A stretch of DNA of 64,000 nt. Origin: Mesorhizobium sp. YC-39. GTDB lineage: Bacteria > Pseudomonadota > Alphaproteobacteria > Rhizobiales > Rhizobiaceae. The notes beneath the pieces were generated by a model, which did not search any database, was not told where the DNA came from, and saw only the letters and a program-made list of their open reading frames with translations. This document shows, piece after piece, positions 17,976-26,490 of this stretch. The DNA is taken from positions 28,231 through 92,230 of the forward strand of contig NZ_JAOWPS010000012.1 of NCBI RefSeq assembly GCF_025753795.1. The letters are read 5' to 3'. The position numbers and the translations under genes are program-made. Every line of letters starts with the position of its first letter. The first letter of the stretch is position 1.

Positions 17976-19151
17976 ATGCGACTGCTGCCAGTAGATCGGG
18001 TATCCACGATCGACGAGCTTACATTCGACCCATATCCGATCTATCGCCGGATGCGCGCGCAGACCCCCGTGGTGCACGTTGCCTCCGTGAAGCGGACATT
18101 TCTCACTAAGGCCTCCGACACGAAAATGGTGAAGGACCAACCAGAGCGCTTCAGTTCGGATGATCCCAACACACCGATGAAGCCGGCCTTTCAGGCCCAT
18201 ACTCTGATGCGAAAAGATGGCGCGGAACATGCCCGCGAAAGAATGGCCATGGCCATGGCTTTCGCCCCCAAGACTATCGCGGAACATTGGGCGCCAATCT
18301 ATCGCGACATCGTGAACGAGTATCTGGATCGCCTTCCGCGCGGCGGCACAGTGGATCTGTTTGCAGAGATCTGCGGCCCGGTGGCCGCCCGCATTCTCGC
18401 ACATATCCTCGGGATTTGCGGAGCATCCGACGCAGAGATGATACGCTGGTCGCAGCGGCTGATCGACGGGGCGGGCAATTTTGGATGGCGGCCGGAGCCA
18501 TTCGAGCGATCGGACGAAGCCAATGCCGAGATGAACAGGCTCTTCGACAACCTAATCGAAAAGCACCGGGCGGAGCCGAACCCCTCGGCTTTCGCGATCA
18601 TGGTGAACGCGCCTGATCCGATACCCATGAGTCAGATGTATGCCAACATCAAGATCGCCATTGGCGGGGGAATTAACGAGCCCCGCGACGCTCTTGGCAC
18701 GATCGTCTACGGATTGCTGACCAATCCCGAGCAGTTCGAGGAGGTCAAGAGGCAGCAATGCTGGGGGCAGGCCTTCGAGGAGGGCGTGCGGTGGATTGCT
18801 CCGATCCAGGCGAGTTCGCGCCTCGTGCGGGAGGACACGGAGATTCGCGGTTTTCTTATTCCGAAGGGCGATACCGTGATGACCATCCAAGCTTCGGCCA
18901 ATCGCGATGAAGAGGTCTTCGAAGACGGAGAGCGCTTCAACGTCTTCCGCCAAAAGATTCCGCATCAATCCTTCGGCTCGGGGCCGCATCACTGTGCAGG
19001 CGCGCAAATCTCGCGTCAAACCGTAGGGGCAATCATGCTGGCCATGCTATTCGAGCGTTTTCCGAATATGACGCTGCCGGATCCTCAGGTGGTGCAATGG
19101 CGCGGCTTCGGCTTTCGAGGGCCGATCAATTTGCCGGTTAAGCTGTCATGA
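17976..19151 (+). CDS. Cytochrome P450 (CYP127-like, y4vG type)
   Basis: A complete 391-residue bacterial P450. The haem-binding loop is FGSGPHHCAGAQ with C340 as thiolate ligand. An ExxR-type helix is seen in EEGVRWIAP (E..R). The I-helix reads IAIGGGINEPRDALG in place of the usual AGxxT, a variant I associate with the CYP127 (y4vG) proteins of rhizobial symbiotic plasmids. Substrate and redox partner are unknown, and no ferredoxin lies beside it. The start is preceded by AGGAG. It stands between two IS6 elements, which could have moved it. Confidence 0.75.
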   Translation: MRLLPVDRVSTIDELTFDPYPIYRRMRAQTPVVHVASVKRTFLTKASDTKMVKDQPERFSSDDPNTPMKPAFQAHTLMRKDGAEHARERMAMAMAFAPKTIAEHWAPIYRDIVNEYLDRLPRGGTVDLFAEICGPVAARILAHILGICGASDAEMIRWSQRLIDGAGNFGWRPEPFERSDEANAEMNRLFDNLIEKHRAEPNPSAFAIMVNAPDPIPMSQMYANIKIAIGGGINEPRDALGTIVYGLLTNPEQFEEVKRQQCWGQAFEEGVRWIAPIQASSRLVREDTEIRGFLIPKGDTVMTIQASANRDEEVFEDGERFNVFRQKIPHQSFGSGPHHCAGAQISRQTVGAIMLAMLFERFPNMTLPDPQVVQWRGFGFRGPINLPVKLS

Positions 19152-19298
19152 CTAATTACGCTTTGAGCTTCTATGGTTGTCATTCTCTGGCAAAGTGACG
19201 CAACGGCATGCTGCCGGTTTTTCGGACCCGCAGTTAAGCCAACATAGCTCGTTCCTCGAACTCTACGAGGCTCAGATAGCCCAGTGTCGAGGGTTCCA

Positions 19299-20096
19299 TT
19301 GCAAAGTTTCGTCTGGTCAGAGAATTTGCCAGAGTGGTGGCAACCTCATGCGGCAGCGAGGCTTTCGAACTGCTCGGCGAGAGACGGGTTCGGATTGAAG
19401 GCGTACCGCGCCTGTCGTTTGCGCATCATGTGGACCATCTCGATGCCGGACAGGGTGACCGCGGCGGCGTCCGTCGATTTGACACCGAGCATCGGCCGCA
19501 CGCGGTGCTTGATGCGCCGATGATCTTGCTCGATGCGGTTATTGAGGTATTGGCTTTGGCGGATGCGGATCGGCTTCGACCGGTGCCGGGAGCAATCCTG
19601 CAATCGACTTGTGGCATCGCAGGAAACGATGGCTTCCCCGTTGGTCTGACTGCCGTCGATGACGATGCGATCGGGACGGCCATGGCGTGCCAACGCTTTT
19701 GTGAAGAAACGCTTGGCGGGCGGCAAATCCGGTATTCACTGAACCAGAACGCGACGGTGTCGATGGCGCGATTGGGGTACATCCATCGCGCGCGGACCTT
19801 GATGTAGGTCTCGTCCGCATGCCATTTGCCGGTCACGGGGCGCTTGCGCCGGTTAAAGCGTTCTATCAGCAGCGGCGCGAAATGAACGACCCAGCGATGG
19901 ATCGTTGAATGATCGACACTAATGCCACGCTCCGCCATCATTTCTCGAAGGTCGCGTAGGCTCAGTCCGTAGTCCAGATACCAGCGAATGCAAAGCAAGA
20001 TCACAGATTGGTCGAAATGGCGGCCTTTGAACATCTCAACTCTCCGGGGAACACCGGAGCCTAACGCCATGCGTCTGGTCACCAAAAACTTTGCAA
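19299..20096 (-). mobile_element. IS6-family element with broken transposase
   Basis: The ends carry TTGCAAAGTTT at 19299-19309 and its complement AAACTTTGCAA at 20086-20096, giving an element of about 800 bp, the usual IS6 size. The single gene within is frameshifted. Confidence 0.75.
19346..20034 (-). pseudogene. IS6-family transposase, frameshifted
   Basis: From ATG 20034 the frame gives MFKGRHFDQSVILLCIRWYL, SLRDLREMMAERGISVDHS and KRPVTGKWHADETYIKV (catalytic D in the DET motif). At about 19715-19730 the frame shifts, and RFFTKALARHGRPDRIVIDG plus the C-terminal NPSLAEQFESLAAA are read one frame over. All expected blocks are present, so a single indel inactivated an otherwise complete gene. 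Confidence 0.85.
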
Positions 20097-20127
20097 CACA
20101 TCCTCAGAGCATGGGGCCATGTCAGAA

Positions 20128-20260
20128 GTTGCTCGTGATCCGCTCTATCGTCGCCACCGCTTATCATTGCGCACGCGGTATGGCTCTACTTTCGCTTTCC
20201 GCTCAGTCTGCGCATGGTTGAGGACATGCTGGCGCCCGCGGCATCATCGTCACGCATCAC
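20128..20260 (+). pseudogene. IS6-family transposase N-terminal scrap
   Basis: Two adjacent frames together spell the start of an IS6 transposase: RDPLYRRHRL, then LIIAHAVWLYFRFPLSLRMV and ARGIIVTHH. The rest is missing. The 100 bases that follow before virK show nothing supported. Confidence 0.6.
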
Positions 20261-20366
20261 AGCCGTCTCGGCCAGCTATCGCTGCATCAATCCGCTGATA
20301 ACTTTACAGTGCCGCCGCAGGTCTCAACGCGTTTATATTCGGACAACGTGACATCGCCGCCAGCGA

Positions 20367-20804
20367 TCACTGTGGAGCGAAGAAACTCAACCCGTGACTG
20401 ATCGCGCATTTGTAGGCCAAGCTGGTACCTTTTCTCTCATAGCTTGGCATGTTGAATACGACCATGGTGAGTTCGGCGTCACCGTCCAACCGGATTTGGT
20501 AGCGAAGAAATTGAAGAATGGGCTTACCGTCACGATCAATCGTAAAATGCTGATCCGCAAAAGCGAGGGTGCCGTCAGAAGTGATTCTATACCCATCTAT
20601 GCGAATGCCTCCTCGCGTCTTCGTCGGCGGCGTATCGCCGTTCGCCGGAGTACACAAACCTAAATCGACCATAACATCCACTTGCTTGCCGGCAGTCAGC
20701 GCAAGCTCAATCTGGGGAAAGGTTGCTAGTACATGACTATCATTGGCAGCATTGGCAGTCGTAGCCAAAAGTATCCCGAACAGGGTGGGTAGCATAGATT
20801 TCAT
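20367..20804 (-). CDS. virK: VirK-family secreted protein
   Basis: A 145-residue protein with a Sec signal (MKSMLPTLFGILLATTANA) and a mature part matching VirK: DLGLCTPANGDTPPTKTRGG, IRIDGYRITSDGTLAF and GTSLAYKCAISHG. VirK was named in Agrobacterium vir regions and recurs in rhizobial symbiotic DNA. Its function is unknown and it is probably periplasmic. It begins 48 bp after a small ORF that lies behind a tts box on the same strand, so co-expression with type III genes is possible. Confidence 0.8.
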   Translation of the reverse strand: MKSMLPTLFGILLATTANAANDSHVLATFPQIELALTAGKQVDVMVDLGLCTPANGDTPPTKTRGGIRIDGYRITSDGTLAFADQHFTIDRDGKPILQFLRYQIRLDGDAELTMVVFNMPSYERKGTSLAYKCAISHGLSFFAPQ

Positions 20805-20851
20805 AGGTAATCCTATTTGGAGCGACGTTCAGAAGCGAGGGCATGCCGACG

Positions 20852-21067
20852 CTATTGGGCCAGTGCAGATTGCGTTCGGCAGTGAGGATAAAAGCGATCT
20901 CGAGGCGCATGGACCCCTGCGACGGGGTCGGCATCGGCGCGGCCTGCCTCGCGCAGCAAGTGCTGCTCAAAGCCATCGCGCCCGGCGTGTCCCACCGGCT
21001 GCCGTTGCATGGCGTAGAACGTCTCCCGCCATGCCGGATCCATTGGACTGAAATTAGATACGTCCAC
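20852..21067 (-). CDS. Small ORF directly behind a tts box (possible effector start)
   Basis: A GTG at 21067 has GAGG six bases upstream and opens a 71-codon frame (VDVSNFSPMDPAWRETFYAM onward). It is the first credible start after a near-perfect tts box 50 bp or so upstream. Type III effectors of rhizobia are arranged just like this. No family was recognised. The frame ends at 20852, and a neighbouring frame continues protein-like text, so this could be the 5' end of a truncated effector gene. Confidence 0.45.
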   Translation of the reverse strand: MDVSNFSPMDPAWRETFYAMQRQPVGHAGRDGFEQHLLREAGRADADPVAGVHAPRDRFYPHCRTQSALAQ

Positions 21068-21100
21068 GCTAGCCTCACGGTTGTAGATCACCGGAGGCTC

Positions 21101-21135
21101 AAAACTACTCGGGCAAGCTTTCGAGAAGCTGACGA
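21101..21135 (-). promoter_or_regulatory. tts box (TtsI-binding promoter element)
   Basis: Read on the minus strand, positions 21135-21116 are TCGTCAGCTTCTCGAAAGCT, matching the conserved first half of the rhizobial tts box. The downstream CCT part is weak. TtsI activates type III secretion and effector genes in response to flavonoids via NodD. The element faces the small ORF at 21067 and virK. Confidence 0.75.
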
Positions 21136-21191
21136 GCCCCACCGTCTGGCACCGTAAAGTTAACTGACGGCTGATGAAGATGTGCGTCCAT

Positions 21192-21229
21192 GGGGTCAGA
21201 ACAAGAGCTGCCCAAAATCGTACGCTAAG
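21192..21229 (+). repeat. Relic of a Tn3-type left end
   Basis: Thirty-three of 38 bases match the intact Tn3 repeat at 3372-3409, and similarity continues for about ten bases inward. No transposase or partner end follows, so this is a solo end left by a related element. The DNA from here to 21528 shows no supported gene. Confidence 0.7.
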
Positions 21230-21528
21230 GTCGAACGAAGCGTGAACTGAGTTTGCTTGTGTCTCGTGATTTCCGGGGCGCGATGTCTGATCCCAGTGGA
21301 TAACCGTAGCAGCAGGATTGCTGCTGTTTCCACATCCAGCCCGCTCGGCAACATTCATCGGCAGTAGGGTGATCCACTGATCAAGGGGTTGCTTGCAGAT
21401 CGCGGCGGCGAAAAGAGGCCAGAGCGCGTTTCTCATCCGACGCCCGTTCAGCTTCTTGAACACCAAACCGTCTTTTCGGTCCGTCGCGTCTGTGGTGGAC
21501 GCCGGAGGCCGCATTCCTGTCAAGGCTG

Positions 21529-21723
21529 TTGAAAGCCGACATCGCGGGCGTAGTGCGCGAGGCCGGGTGCGCGGAAAATGCCGCGACTGCGGTCGAACGT
21601 GCCCCGAAAGCCGAAGGCGTTTTGCAAGCCGAGAAGGAACTGGACGGCAAGGGTTGGCTCCCCGCCGTCCTGCGGATGCCGGGCAGTCAAAGCGGCACTG
21701 AGGTGGCGCTCGCCGCCGAATAA
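21529..21723 (+). pseudogene. ParB-like partition protein, C-terminal fragment
   Basis: A 64-codon frame including AEGVLQAEKELDGKGWLPAV, the type of tail found on ParB/RepB-like proteins of rhizobial integrative elements. The N-terminal nuclease and HTH domains are absent. A strong Rho-independent terminator follows 17 bp after the stop, which supports its being a genuine gene end. Assignment is from memory of such tails and is not firm. Confidence 0.4.
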
Positions 21724-21739
21724 AGGCCGGAAACCTTGG

Positions 21740-21766
21740 CCCGGGGCAGAAATGCCCCGGGTTTTT
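21740..21766 (+). terminator. Rho-independent terminator
   Basis: A perfect 9-bp stem CCCGGGGCA / TGCCCCGGG closes on a GAAA loop and is followed by five T residues. Confidence 0.85.
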
Positions 21767-21892
21767 GTGCGGAATGTCCTCAGGCCGGTGTCGAACCGGC
21801 CAAGGCCAGGCGAGGGCGCCCCAGGCTCGCCCCTCGCGCTCCCCGCCCACCCAAGAAGCGCGGCTTCGCTTGTGGGAATAGCTTGTCGCTGC

Positions 21893-23035
21893 CTAGCCTG
21901 GCACGAAAACGCCCGAAATCGCCTTTCGGCTGTCTTCAAGCGGGATTGATTCCTGATATCGCAGAGCAACGCTTTGTTCGCGCGCGACCTGGCGGGCAAG
22001 TTCATCCATTTCAGACGAAAGCGTAAGAAGCCCGCCGAACTTGCTCTCGCTGTCAAAAATACGGCGCGAACCATCTGGCACAGATAGCGTTCGTGCAAAG
22101 GTTTTGTCCTGCCACAATCTGTCCAAAAACCGCTGCGTTTCGGCAAGTACCGCGAGTTCGTAGAACACGCCTGTGCGTAAAGCGGCTTGGTCCGCATGGT
22201 ACATGATTGCCGCTATGTCGAAGCTCGGAAGGTCGACCGTCTTGCCATCCTCTATGGCGTCATTTTTGACATTCTTGCACAGGCGGATAGCCTTCTTCAG
22301 GCCGCCATGAGCCTCATTTTGATCCCGGTCGTGCACGCGGCCGATATGCAAAAACGGCAAGTTGTCGATCGTCTCGGGAACTTTCTTGTTCAAAATCTTC
22401 ACGCCACGATCGCGCTCGAGGTTTGACGACTGGTAGTCCGTGGTGTCGATCCAGTGCGACGGCACGACGTCAACCGGCCGCGCGAGCGAACCCCCAGAAA
22501 TCGCAATGGCTTTGCCGCCAGAGACGTCAACGTCGGCGGCTGGATAGGCGGCGATGAGAATCTTTTCGGCCTCTTTGCGCAGACGCATCAAACGGCCAAG
22601 GGACGTGTCTTGGCTGGGCGATGTGTAAAGACCAGACCGCGCTTTGACGCCTGCCACATAATAGGTGAAAAATTCGAGTTCAAGATTTAGCAGGTCGACG
22701 TCGCTGACGCCCCTGATATGGACATTCAGGGGGACAGAGCCTTGGAGGCGGAATTCCACCGTCCAACCGGCAGCGCTCAGCTTCTCATCTAACTGCTTTC
22801 CGACACGCTCGGCTGTTTCAATGCTGATGCGCGTGTATTCCGGGCCGACCTCCTGCATCGCACCAAGTGCATACCGGGTATACGGCTGGTTCGCAGCGCG
22901 GGTTTGCCAGTTCTCATCCGCAAGGCTTTTCAGGAGCACGTCGGTTTTTGCCGTCTCGCTCAGACGACCGAGGCGGTCTGTCCCGCGTCGGCGCGTCTTC
23001 AGTTGGGCAAGGCGTTTGTTGATATCAGTGGCCAT
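21893..23035 (-). CDS. CD-NTase (cGAS/DncV-like nucleotidyltransferase), CBASS
   Basis: A 380-residue nucleotidyltransferase of the SMODS/CD-NTase type. The active site shows GS at residues 99-100, then the metal-binding Asp pair in GVSDVDLL (D112, D114) and the third Asp in RPVDVVPSHW (D189). These enzymes make cyclic di- or trinucleotides when phage infect, and the signal activates an effector. It lies 2 bp after the Cap15-type effector gene on the same strand, which is the arrangement of a short (type I) CBASS operon lacking E1/E2 or HORMA helpers. The frame is intact and no key residue is missing. The nucleotide product cannot be read from sequence. Confidence 0.85.
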   Translation of the reverse strand: MATDINKRLAQLKTRRRGTDRLGRLSETAKTDVLLKSLADENWQTRAANQPYTRYALGAMQEVGPEYTRISIETAERVGKQLDEKLSAAGWTVEFRLQGSVPLNVHIRGVSDVDLLNLELEFFTYYVAGVKARSGLYTSPSQDTSLGRLMRLRKEAEKILIAAYPAADVDVSGGKAIAISGGSLARPVDVVPSHWIDTTDYQSSNLERDRGVKILNKKVPETIDNLPFLHIGRVHDRDQNEAHGGLKKAIRLCKNVKNDAIEDGKTVDLPSFDIAAIMYHADQAALRTGVFYELAVLAETQRFLDRLWQDKTFARTLSVPDGSRRIFDSESKFGGLLTLSSEMDELARQVAREQSVALRYQESIPLEDSRKAISGVFVPG

Positions 23036-23037
23036 GT

Positions 23038-23664
23038 TTAGAGCCTCGTGAGGTTCATTTGGCCGAACGTGTAGCGGCCATATCCGTTGAAATATTCGCC
23101 CTTACCGGATCGCAGATCCTTGGCGAACGTAATCTCGGCCGAGCCACGGTGACTCTTCAGCTCGGTTTCGCCAATGTTCGGATCGTTCTTGTAGCCATAG
23201 AAAAGCCGATAGCCGTCGGCCTCGTCATGAATGAGCGCTGCGCTGGTGCTGTTAGATCCAGACTGGGCGGTCTTCAGGCGGACGCGAATTCGATCCCAAC
23301 TCTGGACGATGGTTATCTTGGCTTTCCATTGGAAGCCGGGGGTGCCATCGGGATTGAGAGTCTGGCCATCGCAATCCCATTCGCCCGAAAGATTGGGTAC
23401 TTTGAGGACCTTGGAGAGCAGGTTCCACCGCCAGGCAAAGCGGTCAAGAATCCAATAGAGTACGATGAAAACGGTGCCGGCGCCGAGCAACGAAAGCACC
23501 GATGGAGGCACATTAGGCGAGATGCCGAAGGTCTTGGCGAGATCGACCGCCCATAGGAAAACAAACACGACTCCCGCAGAGACGATACTGGAGATCACGC
23601 CCAGATAGTGCCCAATGCGCGCCCGATTCACGCCACCGAGCACGGTATATTCATGTTCAAGCAT
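23038..23664 (-). CDS. cap15: CBASS effector, Cap15-like (two TM helices plus beta-barrel domain)
   Basis: A 208-residue protein with two N-terminal membrane helices (about residues 19-43 and 54-74) followed by a beta-rich domain: LSGEWDCDGQTL, WKAKITIVQSWDRIRVRLKT, DGYRLFYGYKND and the final GYGRYTFGQMNLTRL. This matches the SMODS-associating 2TM beta-strand-rich effector (Cap15), which oligomerises in the inner membrane on binding a cyclic dinucleotide and disrupts it. It immediately precedes the CD-NTase gene. Annotation rests on architecture plus context and is fairly secure. Confidence 0.82.
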   Translation of the reverse strand: MLEHEYTVLGGVNRARIGHYLGVISSIVSAGVVFVFLWAVDLAKTFGISPNVPPSVLSLLGAGTVFIVLYWILDRFAWRWNLLSKVLKVPNLSGEWDCDGQTLNPDGTPGFQWKAKITIVQSWDRIRVRLKTAQSGSNSTSAALIHDEADGYRLFYGYKNDPNIGETELKSHRGSAEITFAKDLRSGKGEYFNGYGRYTFGQMNLTRL

Positions 23665-23717
23665 GGAACGCCCTCTGGTGACTGGAGGGCGACGGCCGAA
23701 GCCGCCGCCCCAGACCT

Positions 23718-23900
23718 TTACCTAGTCTTCGTAGGGTCGGTCAGCCGGTACTTCTGGCCCGACTCCAAGGGAGGCGGCAGAGGTTCGCCTTTGGTCACGG
23801 TACGTTCAATACCCGTACCACCACCGCGGGGGCCGGTGATCTCGTACTGCCCCGACGTGGGGGCCTTTTCACCAGGCTTGTAGAGGTTGTCATTAGACAT
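23718..23900 (-). CDS. YjzC-like small protein at the head of the CBASS operon
   Basis: A 60-residue protein: YKPGEKAPTSGQYEITGPRG near the start and GQKYRLTDPTK near the end, the pattern of the YjzC family. It is 53 bp upstream of cap15 on the same strand. YjzC-like peptides have no established role. Its place in front of a membrane effector suggests it may belong to the defence operon, for example as a modulator, but that is inference. No strong ribosome site is seen before the ATG at 23900. Confidence 0.6.
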   Translation of the reverse strand: MSNDNLYKPGEKAPTSGQYEITGPRGGGTGIERTVTKGEPLPPPLESGQKYRLTDPTKTR

Positions 23901-24020
23901 GGGAGGATGTCCAGGTGGTTGCCAATACTACCATCTGGCACTAGATACCGACTTGCTGAGGGTTCGGACTAGCGGTCTGAAAGCGTCCTACGGCACCACA
24001 CAGACCGCAAGTTCACAACC

Positions 24021-24062
24021 AAACAAATGGCAGGTGACGGAAACGTCACCTGCCATTTGTTT
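24021..24062. terminator. Perfect 19-bp hairpin with GAAA loop
   Basis: Left arm 24021-24039 (AAACAAATGGCAGGTGACG), loop GAAA, right arm 24044-24062. Because the arms begin with AAACAAA and end with TTTGTTT, it can act as a terminator in both directions. It stands 120 bp upstream of the YjzC-like/CBASS operon and may insulate it. The rest of 23901-24358 shows no gene. Confidence 0.7.
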
Positions 24063-24358
24063 AGGCATATTTCAAATTCGATGTAAATACCGGTCCGGCG
24101 TGCCAACACTGAAAATACCGGGTATTTTCAATCTGTCAACAAGCAATCGCGCAGGGGCTTTGGTATAAATTGTCGCAGCATCCGAATGTTCCGGGCGCTG
24201 GTGCTCGAAAGACAGGTGGGAGGTGAATCGATTAAAATCAAGACGGGGTCGCGGCAAAAGTTGACGTGACGGCAGCCAGCGTCAGTGAGCGTCGGTGCGC
24301 GCTTAAAGTCACAGTGGAATCGACCGGCCCTTGATTAACGGCAAGCCCGCATAGAGCT

Positions 24359-24640
24359 CTAATGCGGCGCCCCACCGGCCAGCAGATATCGATAGCCGTT
24401 CGTCGTCATCCACCGGGCACGTGCGAGATGGGTCTCCCACGCCCGGAACGCGCGATCGGGTTCGGTCGCGGGGTCGATGTGCAGGACAATCTTGGCAACT
24501 TGCCGCCAGTCGGCATCTTCGGCGGCCGCGTCGAGCAGGCGGATGTAGGTCAGCAAACGCCTTCATCATACCCGGTAAGGATCGACGAAGTCGGTGCCTC
24601 GTCTGCTCCCAGTCTCAGGGGCTTCCTCATCCTCATATTA
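24359..24640 (-). pseudogene. DUF2285-like small gene, frameshifted
   Basis: The start reads LGADEAPTSSILTGYDEG in one frame and continues one base over as LLTYIRLLDAAAEDADWRQV, KIVLHIDPATEPDRAFRAW and HLARARWMTTNGYRYLLAGG. The shift is near 24550. Proteins with this pattern are common beside excisionase or replication genes in rhizobial integrative elements. The same core is found at 17288-17371. The family name is a cautious assignment. Confidence 0.55.
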
Positions 24641-24893
24641 TCCTCAGGGTTGGAGCTGGCGATGGTCATTGGCGCCAGCAGGGCGCTTCGGCCACACGCT
24701 GGAATCCCATCGTCAATGCAAAAATCACGAGATTTGAGTTTTGAACATAAGCCCACGCTAACTAACGCGGCATTGGCTTTTATGCACAAAATTTAGGCAA
24801 ACAGTCGTGACCCAGCACCGAGGATATGGGCAGATCAGGGCAGGGATGTTGCAAATCTCGTGACTTTTGGAGCAACAGTGGAGGTCTATGTGA

Positions 24894-25439
24894 ATGAAAC
24901 ACGGCTATGCGCGGGTACCCACTGAAGCGCAGGACTTGGCCGCCCAGATCGAGCGCCTGCAGGCGGCAGGCTGCGATAGGATTTTCTTTGAAAAGCGCAG
25001 CGGCAAGGATGCCAACCGCCGCCAGTTGCAGCGGCTGCTAAAGGCCCTGAAGCCCGGCGACGTTGTCCATGCCGTCGTCAGCGACCGCATCGCACGGGAT
25101 CCTTTCGATATGCTGCATATCCTCAGGACAGTCACGTCAGCGGGCGCGGGGCTCCGCCTGCTGGACGAACCATTCATCGACACTACGTCGGAAATGTCGG
25201 ATCTTGTCCTGTTCCTTGTCGGATGGGCCGCGAAATGGCAGCGACGCAGAATTTTGGAGAACACATCGAACGGGCGCGCCCGCGCCAAAGCCAGGGGCGT
25301 CAAGTTCGGCCGCAAGCCCAAACTCTCACAGCAGCAGAGGCGAGAGGCATTAGCGCGGCTCGCTGCAGGCGAGGCTAGGCGTGAGGTTGCCCATAGCTAC
25401 AATGTCAGCAACAGCACGATATCGCGGCTGCATCCGTAG
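24894..25439 (+). CDS. Serine resolvase/invertase with the catalytic Ser replaced by Pro
   Basis: A 181-residue resolvase-type protein: N-terminal catalytic domain (residues 1-135) and C-terminal HTH (SQQQRREALARLAAGEARRE, SNSTISRLH). Conserved arginines are visible in VSDRIARDPFDMLHIL. The nucleophile position reads GYARVPTEAQ where the family has YARVSTxxQ, so residue 9 is Pro (CCC) instead of Ser. The region after the active site, GWAAKWQRRRILENT, also departs from the usual AEFER. Strand cleavage should therefore be impossible, although DNA binding may remain. Confidence 0.8.
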   Translation: MKHGYARVPTEAQDLAAQIERLQAAGCDRIFFEKRSGKDANRRQLQRLLKALKPGDVVHAVVSDRIARDPFDMLHILRTVTSAGAGLRLLDEPFIDTTSEMSDLVLFLVGWAAKWQRRRILENTSNGRARAKARGVKFGRKPKLSQQQRREALARLAAGEARREVAHSYNVSNSTISRLHP

Positions 25440-25637
25440 GGCGGGCGCAGCGCCCTCGCGTTTCGGTGTCCCTTCTGCCTTGGTGCATCTGCCAAATTCC
25501 CGAGTATCCTGCTTGTGCGCATGTGAGCATAAGGTGGCGCCTGGCGCCTTGATTGGCCACCACACGAAGAACCAGCGTCGGCATGGCGACCGGCAGGCTG
25601 AGGCAAGAGACCGCCATTCCATAAGGAAACGACCGTC

Positions 25638-25877
25638 ATGGATACCCATGCCGTTATTGCGTCCCTGCCCGTTGCAGGGGCCGACCGCGCTGTACTGATC
25701 GACGCCGCCAACGCCGCGTTCGAGCGTGTTATTGAGCGAATTGAACCGAACAATGAGGAACTGACCCGAAGTCTTTGGGATGCCGGTGACTACATCGACA
25801 GTTGGCTGGCTAATGACCTAATCGACAAGCTGCCGATGCCGCGCGACGAGGTCGCGTACTACATTGATTATTCCTAA
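25638..25877 (+). CDS. Small hypothetical protein
   Basis: 79 residues, acidic, with ATG at 25638 and AAGGAAA about nine bases upstream. The text IERIEPNNEELTRSLWDAGD and MPRDEVAYYIDYS is protein-like, with several predicted helices. No family was recognised. It follows the inactive resolvase by about 200 bp and is probably cargo of the same mobile element. Confidence 0.5.
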   Translation: MDTHAVIASLPVAGADRAVLIDAANAAFERVIERIEPNNEELTRSLWDAGDYIDSWLANDLIDKLPMPRDEVAYYIDYS

Positions 25878-25958
25878 TTCATCATGTCATTGCTCTGGCC
25901 GTTGATGCAGACAATGAGGCCGAACCGCAGCCCTGAAACATGCAGACCGGTAATCCGC

Positions 25959-26450
25959 TCAAGCCTTGCCTACTGCGGGCGCTTTTGGCAGTGGGGCCGT
26001 TTTTGAGGACGGCGCGATCAAAAGGGTAACCTTTGCCGCCACCTCTTCAAGGGTGGCGGTAAGCCGGTTGATCTGCGAGACGGTTGCCGCCAGCTCCGGG
26101 CCGTAGCGGGTGATGAGATATTCCCGGTTCTGGCTGAGGGACTGAAGATGATTGGCGGTTTTCGCGCGAAGGCGCAGCCCCGCATCGACGGTGTGCTTCG
26201 CCCGCGCCGCCAGGTCGTGGTGCATCTTGCGGATTTGATTGGGATCGTGGCCACGGTGGAGCAAAAGCGCGGTCAGATAGAGTTCGATCGCGTGGATGGC
26301 CGATAATCTGAACGGCGCTCTGGTGAGCGGTTTTCCGGGTCTGCCGAGCGGAAGGAGCAGGTGTGCCCCCTTTCGGTATTCTTCCGCCAGTGCATGGATC
26401 TGATGCGGGGAGGCGAGCTCTCCTGGGTATCTGTTTTCTGTCATCGCCAT
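25959..26450 (-). CDS. Hypothetical helical protein (HEPN-like features)
   Basis: A 163-residue, mostly helical protein. The segment RLSAIHAIELYLTALLLHRG followed by IRKMHHDLAARA has the look of HEPN-type helices with a basic residue before His, but the RxxxxxH motif is not clear, so the family is unproven. No membrane segment. It converges with the small gene at 25638 and shares its strand with the three unknown genes upstream. Confidence 0.5.
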   Translation of the reverse strand: MAMTENRYPGELASPHQIHALAEEYRKGAHLLLPLGRPGKPLTRAPFRLSAIHAIELYLTALLLHRGHDPNQIRKMHHDLAARAKHTVDAGLRLRAKTANHLQSLSQNREYLITRYGPELAATVSQINRLTATLEEVAAKVTLLIAPSSKTAPLPKAPAVGKA

Positions 26451-26490
26451 TTACGCTAAGCCCACCCGATATGATCCTTTTTGGAAAGTC

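Noticed and set aside
20740..21078. 112-codon minus-strand frame overlapping the virK start
   Set aside because: It overlaps virK and the tts-box ORF out of frame and has Cys/Arg-rich shadow composition; at most part of it may be a frameshifted continuation.
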